A stretch of 64,000 nucleotides of DNA. It comes from Gari tellinella. Taxonomy: Eukaryota > Mollusca > Bivalvia > Cardiida > Psammobiidae. Of this stretch, positions 45,821 to 57,676 are shown piece after piece (the first letter of the stretch is position 1; every line of letters starts with the position of its first letter). The translations under genes were made by a program, and so were the position numbers. Location: positions 46,105,083 to 46,169,082 of the forward strand of contig OV277857.1 of assembly GCA_922989275.2 (NCBI GenBank), in the 5' to 3' direction. The notes under the pieces are model-generated. The model did not search any database. It had not been told where the DNA came from and was given only the letters and a program-made list of their open reading frames with translations.

Positions 45821-46599
45821 GTCATGTTTGTGACAGCATAAAATCGTGATAAACTCAAATCTCGATCTTTATTATTACCTCAATGAAATATTTGGTCATA
45901 GTTTAGACACATTCATCAAAAAATAGCACAAGTTTGCCTTATTAGCTACTACTAGGGCTAGATAGAATTAAGTTAAACACTATTACCCACACTTGTGATA
46001 AAGGTTTTTTACTATTTTATAACATTTTGAAGTGATATAATTCTTGAAAAAGGTGGTTGTTAAGGCTATAACTTTTATATTGTTCAGAATACTTGTACGG
46101 AAGCTCATTGGGGACATTTTGTCTTAGTTCTAATGTCTTAGATCTTAGGTATTAGGTATTACATCTTAGGTGTTAGGTGTTAGGTATTAGGTCTTAGGTA
46201 TTACGTCTTAGATGTTAGGTATTATGTATTAGGTGTTCAGAAACGCGGCAAGAAAAGGCGGGAATTAAGCAAGCGTCCATTTTGAACTGAACCGTATATT
46301 GGTATTTCCGACAAAAAAAGACCACAATGGAGGTGAGTGAGGCTTATAGAGTGGAATTGTAACCAAACTGGTTGAACAAGATAACTTCTTAACAATTATG
46401 ATCGTTGGATTCATTATTCTTACTGTATGGGCTACACATGTGCTAAACAAAGGTGTAGGTCAACGACAAGTTATTTGATAAAGGTTTAAGGCCATGGTTC
46501 GAGGGAAAAAATGACGATTTGAAATCGTATTAAAAACCGCTAAATGAAGACTGAAACACTGCTCAAGTCATTGCCTTTTGTTATCTTGCTTTTATATCG

Positions 46600-46672
46600 G
46601 TCCCTTGGCGTAATGGAAGAGTGCAGTGTTCGTAACCCAAGGGTCCGTGGTTCGAGCCTGACTGTTACCATT
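46600..46672 (+). other. tRNA-like sequence in W
   Basis: TTGGCGTAATGGAAGAGTGC resembles an A-box region and GTGGTTCGAGCCT matches a B box. A TTTTTT run follows. Stem pairing is poor, so it is probably tRNA-derived only. Confidence 0.45.
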
Positions 46673-46962
46673 TTTTGGTTCGAACATAAACATTTTTTCT
46701 TTTGTTTACCATAATAATTGAGAAAAAATATACTGAATTTTACCTAATATGATTCATTTGAGGCTCTTGGTGACATTTCTTGCAGAGAAACGCATCGAAA
46801 AAATTAACCTATAGGTTATCCACGACCATAAAGCAGTATTACTATAGGGATCAGATGTTTAGTGTGAAGAAACTTTTGGAGAGCAGTGTATAATGTATAT
46901 GTATGTTTGATTGAACGTTAATTAAAATATATTCATATTTTTTTTAATTTTGTACATTTTCA

Positions 46963-48205
46963 GGCAAATGCTGTGATGATGATATCCTTGTTCATATTCC
47001 AATGGTCCCGAGCAACAGCAGCTGTGCCATCTAATATACTACAAACGGGAACTAGTACTAGACTTGATCTGATCGTTAAATATTTCTTTCGTGGATTTAC
47101 ATACCCTGAAATTGTCCCTCTGTTATTCGTGGTGAACACTATAAGAATATCGCTCCGTCAGCTAAAGTGAGTATTGAAACGTAACAACCTGAGACGACGT
47201 TGCGTGTACACACCTGGCAAATACTGTGGCAAATTACGTATTACAAAAAATTAAAACGGCGGCAAGAGTGTTGGTTATCGAAACAGGTGGAAACGTCCGG
47301 TGAATGACCATAAGTTACGAGTACCATGTAGGAAAGTACTGTCAATTATGAGACAACTTGACCAAGAGGGCATCGCCCTTAGAAAAACACATCGTCTGAA
47401 GAGGAGAAGGTACGCCGTAAAGGGTCCAAAATTATTCATGGCATATGGATGGTTACGATAAACTTAAGCCCTACGGCTTTTGTATCCATGAAGCAATCAG
47501 TGTGTACAGTAGGTGAATTATATGGTTAGAGGTTTCACAGAGTAATAATGACCCTTCCGTCATTGCTATGTATTATCTTGAAGCATTGACAACGTTAGGA
47601 ATTGTCCCTAGAATAATCCGTTGCGACAGAGGCACTGAAAACTCAACTGTAGCACTCCTTCAGCCGTTTCCGGTACAACGACAACGACAGAATGACTGGC
47701 CTAAACGTTTTGCATATGGAAGAAGTGTATCTAATCAACGAATAGAAGCTTGGTGGGGAACATTAAGACGCGAGGGACTGGATTGGTGGATCTCCTATTT
47801 TAAAGATCTAAAGGACAGCGGTGAATATGACGAAATGAATCCAATTAATGTTGAATGTTTAAAGTTTGTTTCACATCTTTAATTCAGGCGGAGCTAGACA
47901 GTGTAGCAGTTCACTGGAATCTTCATTCAATCCGCCGGCAAAGGAATGCCGAAACACCAACAGGCAAACCAGATTTGATGTACTTTGTTCCTGCAGTATT
48001 TGGTAGTCATAACTTTTGCAGCAAAGTAAACAGAGAAGATGTGCAGTTATGCTGTGAAATGTATGCCTCGCAAAGGCAAAGGTGCAGCCAAGACTTTGAA
48101 ACTCTTGCAAGGCTTCTCAAGCCAGATCTACAAGAACCTGTAAATGAACAGAGGGCTTTACAATTATTCAAAGAACTCCTTGTTCTCGTTGAAGAAAACG
48201 TTTAA
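46963..48205 (+). pseudogene. Integrase-core (DDE) transposase of W
   Basis: It begins after a TTTTCAG acceptor at 46962; a possible mini-exon ATGGAG with a GTGAGT donor lies at 46326 in the terminal repeat. The N-terminal part has a helix-turn-helix-like FFRGFTYPEIVPLL and SLRQLK. A decayed middle gives RKTHRLKRRR and GYDKLKPYGF. The open part from 47568 carries RIIRCDRGTEN (catalytic D region), YGRSVSNQRIEAWW (catalytic E region) and DWWISYFKDL, then LDSVAVHWNLHSIR and PDLMYFVPA near the C-terminus. These are landmarks of eukaryotic rve-type transposases, possibly IS3EU-like. Defects: stop at 47167, a probable CGA-to-TGA stop near 47512, and a 1-nt frameshift near 47870. No active product is expected. 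Confidence 0.7.
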
Positions 48206-48437
48206 GGTATGTGTGAAAAATCAGTGATCATTGATATCTGTCCTATGCTTACTTGATTTTGGTCTGAAAAAAACCCAACCCACAATAGTATGATTCTTTG
48301 TGTCGGCTTTATGAATTGGTAGGGTATTTGAAGTATTGGATCCTGAGAAAATGATAACTATTAAGTGTGTCAGAACATTTGTTATGAAAGTGTAATAAAA
48401 AACTATATCAACTTGAAAATCCTATTGAGTAACTTCT

Positions 48438-48646
48438 GTTACGGACACAAATGTTACTCTGCCACAAATGTTATGATCTGAAAAATTTATTTAATAATAA
48501 TGCTAGGCCACAGGTGTTACATACCTGCCACAATTGTGGCCACATTTGTGGCTGGTGTGTAACATTTGTGGCTTATTTATTTTTGGCCAACATTTTCAAA
48601 CTGTAACATTTGTGGCAGAGTTGTAACGTTTGTGTCCGTAGTTACA
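48438..48646. mobile_element. Small MITE with repeated CACAAATGTTAC motif
   Basis: Terminal inverted repeats of about 38 bp (TTACGGACACAAATGTTACT ... AACGTTTGTGTCCGTAG). TGTAACATTTGTGGC-type words occur about eight times inside in both orientations. Confidence 0.6.
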
Positions 48647-49164
48647 TTTGTGGCTGCAACGAACGTCCTTATAGCACCAATGTGTTCTCAAAAATCTTTA
48701 GATTCTCAGTTATTAGATCACTAGAATACGAATGAATGTATGCGTGTTTGTATTATTATGAATAAATAATTATACACATTGATACATTTAGTTTTACTAT
48801 TTCTACAATATCAGGCCAGTGTTCTGATGATGATATCCTAATACATATTCCAATGGACGTTAGTAACTGCAGTTGTGTCATCCAATATATTTCACTATCT
48901 GCAAATTTGCCTCCAAATGACAAATTTCTTTTTCAAAAATGTTTTTTCACCTTTCCTGAACACAGTTAACACCATACTATGTTCAGAAATGGTAAAAATT
49001 AGTTTCGAAAAAAAAAGTCATTTGGAGACAAAATCGCAGAGAGACGCATACAGTTACAAACGGGAACTATACTAATCAAAACATCTAACGCAATACCTAG
49101 AACAATTTTATCATTTCATACTTATCATTTTTAAGTCCGAATTTCATTTTGTGAAAATATTTCA

Positions 49165-49341
49165 ATGGAAAATTCCAGAGAAAACAATATTGATAAACGG
49201 CAAAATGATATATTTCGAAGTGAGATCGAAGCTTTAAGTGCTATGGCCAGTGTTAGAGCTTTCCTCAAGCCATACTTATTTAACTACGCCGACATTCAAG
49301 ATACGAGTCCTGACAACAGCTTTTATGTTTCTTTGAAATAG
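49165..49341 (+). CDS. Small open frame in W, 58 codons, no known relative
   Basis: ATG at 49165 to TAG at 49339-49341. The product is charged at the N-terminus (MENSRENNIDKRQ) with an FLKPYLFNY segment. It may be a decayed exon of the element. Nothing supports expression. Confidence 0.2.
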   Translation: MENSRENNIDKRQNDIFRSEIEALSAMASVRAFLKPYLFNYADIQDTSPDNSFYVSLK

Positions 49342-49357
49342 AAAAGCTATTAAATAG

Positions 49358-49620
49358 TTAGAATATTAGGTCTTACGTCTTACGTATTAGGTCTTAGATA
49401 TTAGGTCTTAGGTATTAGCTATTAGGTCTTACGTCTTAGATCTTAGGTGTTACGTCTTAGATATTAGGTCTTACGTCTTAGATCTTACGTCTTAGATCTT
49501 ACGTATTAGGTCTTACGTATTAGGTCTTAGATCTTACGTATTAGGTCTTACGTATTAGGTCTTAGATCTTACGTATTAGATCTTAGTTCTTACGTATTAG
49601 GTATTACGTATTATTATAGT
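49358..49620. repeat. Degenerate GGTCTTAGGTATTA microsatellite
   Basis: About 40 units of six to seven bases (TCTTAGG, TATTAGG, TCTTACG). Same type as in both W terminal repeats (46130-46235 and 51580-51690). Confidence 0.85.
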
Positions 49621-50037
49621 AATAAGCTGACCAGTAGGCTTAGCTTGTACTCATACGCTTATTATAAAACATAAACAACTTTGCACTATTCCTGTCATTG
49701 GATAAAACTGTGGTCTCTAGAGTTTAAACACTAAAACGGTTGTCAACGGATATCAAAGTATCACAAAAGCTCTATATGAGCTTTGCTCAGGCGAGATAAA
49801 AATGCCTGCACACTCTCTTACTTTGTCATATGCAATGTTAAGAGTTATACACTGAATAAATGTAGCCTATTAATTTTGCAATATTTCACAGACCTAGTTA
49901 CTGTAATGTTTGACCACCATTTGTCCTCTCTGTGTTTCAGACAGGGTATGCATACAGTCAGATGAAAATTAACCAGAAATCTCCCTTCTGTTTTCATCTC
50001 ATCTTGTTTTAAGCTGCCACCTGTTTTAGTGTTTTAA

Positions 50038-50212
50038 CCCCCACCCCCTTAGAAGTGCCATTTAGTGCCTTTAATTTATTCCACCACTGAAAAATAGTTT
50101 TAATTTAATTGGAAATATGCACTCATAAACATGTACCAAAAGAAATATTTTCTATAACCTATCAGATGGTAGCTTAAAACAGGCTGAATGTAAAGCGGAA
50201 TGCGCCTTCAGA
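50038..50212 (+). mobile_element. A-family MITE, right half lost
   Basis: TTAA at 50034-50037, the usual left half, then a break in the hairpin at GCGCCTTCAG. Confidence 0.7.
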
Positions 50213-50517
50213 TAGTAACTGGTAGTGTGGAGAAAAGGGAAAATCACCAATTGTATTGGTGTAGTGTATGAAAGGGATGCATGAATAGTTAATTAAAGCA
50301 ATATATTTTCACATCAGTTTATTATAGTACTGTTGATAATATCTAATCACATGTATTACACAAAACACACAAAGGTCTATTGTAATCCAGCCGGAGGTTG
50401 TACAAATTCCAAAGAAAGTCCCATGGTATGCTCTCTGAAAAAGATGAAAACATAGAATATGTTCATTATCATAACTTCTTTGGCTTCAAAGTGAATTAGA
50501 ACCAATGTTCAAGTTAA

Positions 50518-50749
50518 CTCTTTCAACACTAAGTAGTTATTAGTTCCCTTGTGGATCATTTGAGTTACCAAAAACATAAGCCAGTCTACTTGGAATTCTG
50601 GGTAGTTTAATAAATACTAAACAATATAGACCCTGAGCATATGGTTCCTATAGGAGCCCTATGGTCAGGGTCTACACTGTTTGCAAATTTAATGAGTAAT
50701 TTCAAAATGTAATTAGTATATTCCAAACAGGTCAATGGTGTTGAAAGAG
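50518..50749 (+). mobile_element. L-family MITE (232 bp), TTAA target
   Basis: TTAA at 50514-50517 and 50750-50753; ends CTCTTTCAACAC ... GTGTTGAAAGAG. Hairpin around CCTATAGGAGCC with GTCTACACTGTTTGC. Confidence 0.8.
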
Positions 50750-51766
50750 TTAAATATTTGATGCCAGGGTGAACCCTCACTTTAATTGTAAAGAAAGCAA
50801 TTATTTAAAAAAAACAAAAAGCAAAAAAAAAAGCAGAGCTCCAGATAATGAGAGTATTTCAGAAACTAAAATCTTTATTTCAAGACAATGTTGGGACGAA
50901 ATGACAAGGTAACAAAACGACCAGATCTACCATAATGGTCATTTGTCCAAGGTCAAGCGCTGTTTAAGGAATCAAGAACATCACAGAAACTTAATATAGC
51001 TGTGAAATTTTAATGATTATGTTTTTCTGAAGTACCTAGCTACTGACTCGAGGGGTCGATTGCATTTCGTTGCTTTTATAAGCGGTTGAAGTTGTTTACA
51101 TCTGAAATTTTCTGAAGGGTTGCATGGGGGTTATGATGCCAAGTAGACTTGGGCATTAGTTAAATTAATGTGAGGGTCCGGAGTAGATGAATGGATGCTT
51201 ATCATGTACATATACTTCGTGACACGAATTTATGCTAGATAAAAAAAAAACCATGATTCTTGAAAATTATGGTAAAATTTTGAAAATAATTCTGGAAGTT
51301 ATGGCCTTAAACCTTTATAAAATAACTTTTCGTTGACCTATACCATTGAAATGTAGCACATATATAGCCCATGCAGTAAGAATAATGAATCCAACGATTA
51401 TAACTGTTAACAAGTTAACCTTGTTCAACCATTTCGGTTACAATTCCACTCAATAAGCCTCACTCACCTGCATTGTGCTCCTTTTTGTCGGAAATACCAA
51501 TATACCGTATATATATCGCTGTTCAGTTCAAAATGGACGCTAGCTAAATTCCCGCCTTATCTTGCCGCGTTTCTGAACACCTAATGCATAATACCTAACA
51601 CCTAAGACGTAATACCTAAGACCTAATAACTAAGACCTAATACCTAACACCTAAGATGTAATACCTAAGACCTAATACCTAAGATCTAAGACATTAGAGC
51701 TAAGACAAAATGTCCCCAATGAGCTTCCGTATATTTGAAGGTCACTCGACTACGTTATATCTGGTA

Positions 51767-51863
51767 ATGCTGCATGTGATTGGGGTTGTAGGTTTTGTAG
51801 GGCTGTTGTTGTTCATGTCGGGCATAGAGCTCAACCCAGGACATTTCCCCATTGATCAGGTAA
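51767..51863 (+). pseudogene. N-terminal fragment with 2A-like motif
   Basis: ATG at 51767 opens a short hydrophobic stretch (VIGVVGFVGLLLF) followed by MSGIELNPGH. This matches the SGDIELNPGP-type 2A-like motif found at the start of many CR1/L2-type retrotransposon proteins, with the final proline replaced by histidine. It runs straight into the inserted element at 51864. Confidence 0.5.
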
Positions 51864-54861
51864 CAGGGGCGTAGCCAGCGATACTGACGCACTTACGCAC
51901 GTGCGTAACATGAATTTGAAACATAAAAATTCAAACATGGCCAAAATGACATAAAAATTGAAAGCTAAGGGGGGTTAGACCATAATGTCTAAATGAAACA
52001 TTCAAAAACACTTCAGAGCTCACCATTTCAGTTCTAATTTCCGTTTTTCTCCCGGGGGAGAACCCCCGCACCCCTACCAGCATTAATGTTGTCAATATCC
52101 AGTTTCTAAATCTCAATACCTTGATAACTACAAAAACGACGGCTGCCAATCTACAGTGCTACATCAAATACCATGTACTCTCTCGTGTGTCTAAAGGTCA
52201 ACTAGCTCTAGCAGACGTGGACGTAAGTGACAAAATAATGTTATGTCTATATTACGCAGCTTTGATAAAAATTCTATGGATTACATAAGTCGAATTCAGT
52301 GTCGTAAACACATTTCAGAGCTCACCATTTCAGGTCTTATTTCCAATTTTCTCCCGGGGGGAGGACCCCGGGACCCCCTCTAGCAATACAGTGTTACACG
52401 TGCCTCTCGTAGGTCTAAAAGTTGAATATTTATAGCAGAAAACAATTTTAGTCATAAATTCTACAATGCTACATCACGGACCCCGGACCCACCTCTAGCA
52501 TGATTTGTCCATTTCAAACTTGAGAAACTCAAGAACTTAGTACCTACATGAACCATATCGTAGTCTGAAAAATACGGTGCTTCATGTACCTCTCGTACGT
52601 CTAAAAGTTGAATATTTCTATCAGAAAACACTGGGGGAGGACCCCCCTCTAGTATGTGTCAAATTCAATTTTGAGAAACTCAAGAGCTTAGTTCCTACAT
52701 GTACCGTATCGTAGTCTGACAAATACCTCTCGTACGTCTAAAAGTTGAATATACTGTAAGTTACACACAAATATAACAGAGATTGGGACATTTTTTTGTT
52801 CCACACATAGATCGTATTCAGTGTCCCAAATATCTCCAACTACTCTTCAGAGCTCACTTTTTTAGTTCTAATTTCCGTTTCTCTACCGGGGGAGAACCCC
52901 CGCACCCCACCAGCCTTTGTCGATACCCAGTTTCTGAATCTCGATAACTTGATAACTACAAAGACGACGGCTGCAAATCTACAGTGCTACATCACGTACC
53001 ATGTACTCTCTCGTGTGTCCAAAGGTCAAATAGCTCTAGCAGAAGTGGACGTAAGTGACAAAATAATGTTATGTCTATATTGAGCAGCTTTGATAAAAAA
53101 TTTGTGGTTTATATAAGTCGTATTTAGTGTCGCAAACACATTTCAGAGCTCACCATTTCAGTTCTTATTTCCAATTTTCTCCCGGGGGAGGACCCCCGGA
53201 CCCCCTCTAGCATTTGACAATTTCAAACTTGTGAAACTCAAGAACTTAGTACCTACATAAATCATGTCGTAGTCTGAAAACACACGGTGCTTCATGTACC
53301 TCTGGTACGTCTAAAAGTTGAATATTTCTATCAGAAAACACTGTAAGTCACACACAAATATAACAGAGTTTGGGACATTGTTTTGTTCCACACATAGATC
53401 GTATTCAGTGTCAACAATCCCTCCAACTACACTTCAGAGCTCACCATTTAAGTTCTAATTTCCAATTTTCTCTCATGAGAAGACCCCGGATTCCCACCAG
53501 CATTTATCAACTTCAGGTTTCAGAAAATCAAGAACTGAGTCTAAAAGTTGAATATTTCTAGCAGAAAACAATTTTAGTCATAAAACAATGTTAAGTATAA
53601 CAAATATTTTAATAAAATTGTATGGTTCACATAAGTCCTTTTCAGTGTCCCAAATATCTCCAACTACACTTTAGAGCTCACTATTTTAGTTCTAATTTCC
53701 ATTTTTCTCCCGGGGGAGGACCCCCAGACCCCCACTAGCAAATTTCAGAAATTCAAGACCTAAGTACATGTAACTTCCAAGTCGGCAGCCCGAAAACTAC
53801 AGTGTTTCATGTACCTCTCATAAATACGTCTATGAGTCGGTGTTACATGTGCCTCTCGTACGTCTAAGAGATGAATATTTCTAGCAGAAAACAATTTTAG
53901 TCATAAAACAATGTTAAGTATAACGGAGATTTTAATAAAATTGTATGGTTCACACAAGTCCTTTTCAGTGTCCCAAATATCTCCAACTACACTTCAGAAC
54001 TCACTATTTTAGTTCTAATTTCCATTTTTCTCCCGGGGGAGAACCCCCGGACCCCCACTAGCAAATTTCAGATTTTCAAGAACTAAGTAACTACCAAGTC
54101 GGCAGCCTGAAAACTACCGTGTTTCATGTACCTCTCATATATACGTCTAACATTTGAATCTTTCTAGCAGAAAAAAAATTGTCTTAAAATATGCCCACCA
54201 GTAACAAATTTTGTTAATTTCAAGTTTCAGAACTAAAGTAGATTCTAACTACAGAGTTGGCAGCCTAAAATGTACGGTGCTTCCGGTACCTCATGTGCGT
54301 CTAAAAGTTGAATAATTCTAGCAGAAAACAATTTTCGTCATAAAATTATATTACATGTACACTCTAATATAAAGGAACACAATTATATGGTTCAGTGACA
54401 TCAGATACACTTCACAGCTCACCATTTCAGTTCAGATTTTCATTTTTCTCCCGGGGGACGCCCCGACCCCCGCCTTAATTAAAGCGCATTCTGCTTCAAT
54501 TTAACCTGCTTTAAGTGTTCAACTAGAAACAGGCCAGGAAGTAAAGGTTTATAGCGATAGTTTTGTTTGTAGCGATAAAGGACTTCGGGGATCACACGCA
54601 TTTATCGCTGTTACTTTTCTGTATGAAAATGTATTAAATTAGTGATACAATATCTGGTTTACACAAAATAGGTCATACAGCGCCGATGAATAATGATGAT
54701 TACAAGATAATTTTAGAATTTAAAGTATGCAATTTTAAGAAAAAACACCCCAAATATACGCCAAATCGCACCCTCGAAAAAAAATTCACGGGGGAGCATG
54801 CCCCCGGACCCCCCTAGAAAAGATGTGCCTCGGTGCTTTTTAGTCTCTGGATACGGCCCTG
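51864..54861. mobile_element. X: nonautonomous element with CAGGGGCGTAGCC ends
   Basis: Left end CAGGGGCGTAGCCAGC, right end CTCTGGATACGGCCCTG, a decayed inverted repeat of the type often seen in hAT-like MITEs of marine invertebrates. The interior (about 52010-54480) is a tandem array: AGAGCTCACCATTTCAG with TCTCCCGGGGGAGGACCCCC recurs about eight times at spacings of roughly 240-530 bp. A half A-family hairpin is embedded at about 54477-54550. No open frame of note. Confidence 0.7.
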
Positions 54862-54990
54862 GATATTAAATACCATTATAACGCAAATCTTATTTGGGTG
54901 AATATCTATACAGTTCTAATCGTTAATAAGTAATTAAGTAAGCTTCTGAAGGACCTAGTACTTTAATACAGTAAACATTTTTATTTACAG

Positions 54991-55532
54991 AACTCCCGAA
55001 AGCATCCCAAAGCATTTGCTGGCTGGCATGTGTGAGCAGTTGCCACTTCAGAGAAAGAGGATTATAAGAAACTTTGGTACGTGTAAAACTCTTTTGACCA
55101 TGAAATGATACACAATTTCACATACTATACTACATGTAGTAGGATCAATAAGCTTCATCAAACTCATATCTGTAATGTCCTAACAGTTCATATATAACTA
55201 GCACACGAACTTGCGCACACACAAGATATTTAGCTGAAACGGATGTTAGGCTATTACAGATATGATTTTGACGAAGTTTATTGATTTTACTACTGTAATA
55301 TGTGACTTTGTGAAAAAATAATTCCGATATATCTCAGAGTCAGATTTATCCCAGAGACAGAAGAATTACGTACATTTAGCTTTACTTCTAGATGTGTATA
55401 TCAATATCATGTGAACTACAATGTTTGTGTTTTTTATTTCCATTCAGGCTATTGGGGAGCAGTGTGTGTGAGGAAAGCTATATAGTTTATGCATATATAG
55501 AACCCAGCAAAGCCAACACTCGAGGTAAGGTA
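54991..55532 (+). pseudogene. Two possible exons of an unrecognised gene
   Basis: After TTATTTACAG at 54990, ACTCCCGAAAGCATC opens PESIPKHLLAGMCEQLPLQR and runs to a GTACGT donor at about 55077. A second segment follows TTCCATTCAG at about 55447 and ends near a GTAAGG at 55526. Joined, the frame stops after about 12 codons of the second segment. It may belong with the EEADTR-family copy starting at 56062. Weak. Confidence 0.25.
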
Positions 55533-56320
55533 TGGGCCTTCAAACTCGTGGACTACTACTAACTTAATTAAAGTCACAAACTTCATCAACCTTAGTTTGG
55601 ATTCTGCATAAAATAGCTAGTGCTAGGGGTGGAAATTATTAAATTATGCTTAATAAAATCGAGTTCGCACTTTTTCAAGTGTTGTTTTAGCTTTTGAGGT
55701 CTGATTTAGTTACAGATGTTATCAGCACATTGAGAGGGTATGGTTAATTTAGGAAGGAAGGAATTTACCGGAAGCTACTAATTACTAAGAGAAAGAATGA
55801 AGCATACAGAAGACCTGTGTTGTTTTCTATTCTTTTGTATACAACGGAAATAGGACTTGTCTGAAACGTTTCTGTTATGATTTGAATTATCGCAGTTCTA
55901 GTTGGATTTAATTTTACACTTTATTATTTATAAGTTTGCCTAAACTTAACCTATTAAGTAGTTTGCATTGCAACTGTTACTGTTCACTAATCCACTAACC
56001 TTTTTTCAGGGATAAACGTATATATATATGAGTAAAAACCACAGGAATTCCATAAAACAAAATGGCCGGTGATCCATCTACAGATTGGTCTATTTCCTGT
56101 TTATGCCAACTAAAAAACAATACTCCTCTTGTTAATCCTGCTAATGTAAAGCGGTATTCTAAAGATAGCAGGTACGACCGTCTCCGTTTAGATAGACTCA
56201 ATGTTTTGAGTGCCATACTGTTATCCTTTGGAAACATTGACAGACTCTACCATGGAAATGGCATATCAAACACTCTGCAGCAGTATGGTGCTGTTTGGCA
56301 TAAACTATGTTTTGATATGT

Positions 56321-56421
56321 AGAAAATGAAAGGCAGTAGACACACACGACCAAGGTAATATGGTATTTCCGATCTTTTATTTCTTCCAACGTTTCGATCC
56401 CCCACCGGGTCTTTTTCAAGG
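56321..56421 (-). mobile_element. Short retroposed insert with 14-bp target duplication
   Basis: ATGTTTTGATATGT occurs directly at 56307-56320 and 56422-56435. The 101-bp insert reads on the minus strand GAAAAAGACCC...GGGGGATCGAAACGTTGG, a phrase typical of Penelope-like terminal regions. Confidence 0.65.
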
Positions 56422-56521
56422 ATGTTTTGATATGTGTAGTGAGGCTAAAATTGACCGAGCAAGGGAACGAAAAACAACACAGACGAACGATGTAGAGCTC
56501 TGTTCAGTTAAGGGTGTATCA

Positions 56522-57676
56522 ATGTCATAAGCCATTTTTTAAAAGTATCAAACTTTTTTTCTAACATTGTTTTTTTTAAAGAGCTGTATATGATGAATGA
56601 AAAAATGAAAAAAGAAAAAAATGGAGCCTTCTTTTTTTTTTAGCTACAGCGATTTGAAAAAGGTCTATGTCAAATATGGACGTTTTTTTTTTCAAATTTT
56701 ACCCATTCAGAGTAAAAGCTTCAGTAAAATTTATTTCAAAACAAAACAAACATGATAATTTTGGTTTTCATTATTTATTCCATGTCTATGGTGGTATTTT
56801 CACATATAGAAACCAAATTTAGACAAAGCAGGCACGAGGTTTGAACACTAAGGATCCTTGAATATCAAAAATATGCTTTTTAAGGGCATGATTTTATTAG
56901 ATTTTTTATTTTATGAAAACAATTAAAAAAGTTTGAAAATGAAATAGTTCTAGTATTAAACCTTTTTTTTTTATAGTCTACCAGATGAAAGCCCATGCTA
57001 AGGTAGTTCAAAATATGAAAAGAAATTGAAAGTTCGGTGTTGAACATTTTGAGTTATTAAAGTAAAAAGAGTTATCTCCCCTTACAAAATTTACAAAAAA
57101 GTACCATATCGATGCTATTTAGAGCTTTATAAATTTCACATTTGGTGCCTTTTTTTCTTAAATTAGTTTTTTGTATGAAGAAATACTACCATAGATAGGA
57201 AATAAATAACACAAAACCAAATTATCATATTTGTTTTCATTTAAAATGGATTTTATTGAAGCGGGCTGTTTGAAAAGGACAAAATAAGAGGAAGTGGGTG
57301 GGGTAAATTTTACATGGCCGTAGAGCCAACTGTTGTTCACCAAAATGTACACTTTTTCTATTTTTTCATTCATCTTAAATAGCTCTTTAATACAAAACCA
57401 TCATAGAGTGTTTTCATATACTTTGAAAATTTCCCAAATGCATGACATTGATACACCCTTAAAATGGATTTTATTAAAACGGGCTGTTTGAAAAGGACAA
57501 AATAAGAGGAAGTGGACGGGGTAAATTTTTCATGGCCGTAGAGCCAACTGTTGTTCACCAAAATGTACACTTTTTCTATTTGTTCATTCATCTTAAATAG
57601 CTCTTCAATACAAAACCATCATAGAGTGTTTTCATATACTTACAAAATTTCCCAAAGTCATGACATTGATACACCA
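56522..57676. mobile_element. H-family fold-back element with duplicated end, TTAA target
   Basis: TTAA at 56518-56521; the first right end GATACACCC is at 57458 followed by TTAA (57459-57462). The terminal 218 bp then repeats and ends at 57676 with TTAA at 57677-57680. Otherwise like 42752-43693. Confidence 0.8.

Larger units (their letters stand above)
46095..51733 (+). mobile_element. W: DNA transposon with about 410-bp terminal inverted repeats
   Basis: 46095-46500 and 51308-51733 are reverse complements at high identity, from CGGAAGCTCATTGGGGACAT inward through a (CTTAGGTATTAGGT)n-type microsatellite, TTCAGAAACGCGGCAAGA and GAGTGAGGCTTA to AGGTTTAAGGCCAT. The interior holds the transposase remnant (46963-48205), a partly duplicated second copy of its exon start near 48815, a small inner MITE (48438-48646) and a third microsatellite block (49358-49620). 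TSDs were not established. Confidence 0.72.

Noticed and set aside
50300..50450. Possible terminal exon on the minus strand (TTTTTCAG acceptor, AATAAA near 50320)
   Set aside because: Only about 30 codons, no family, no partner exon found.
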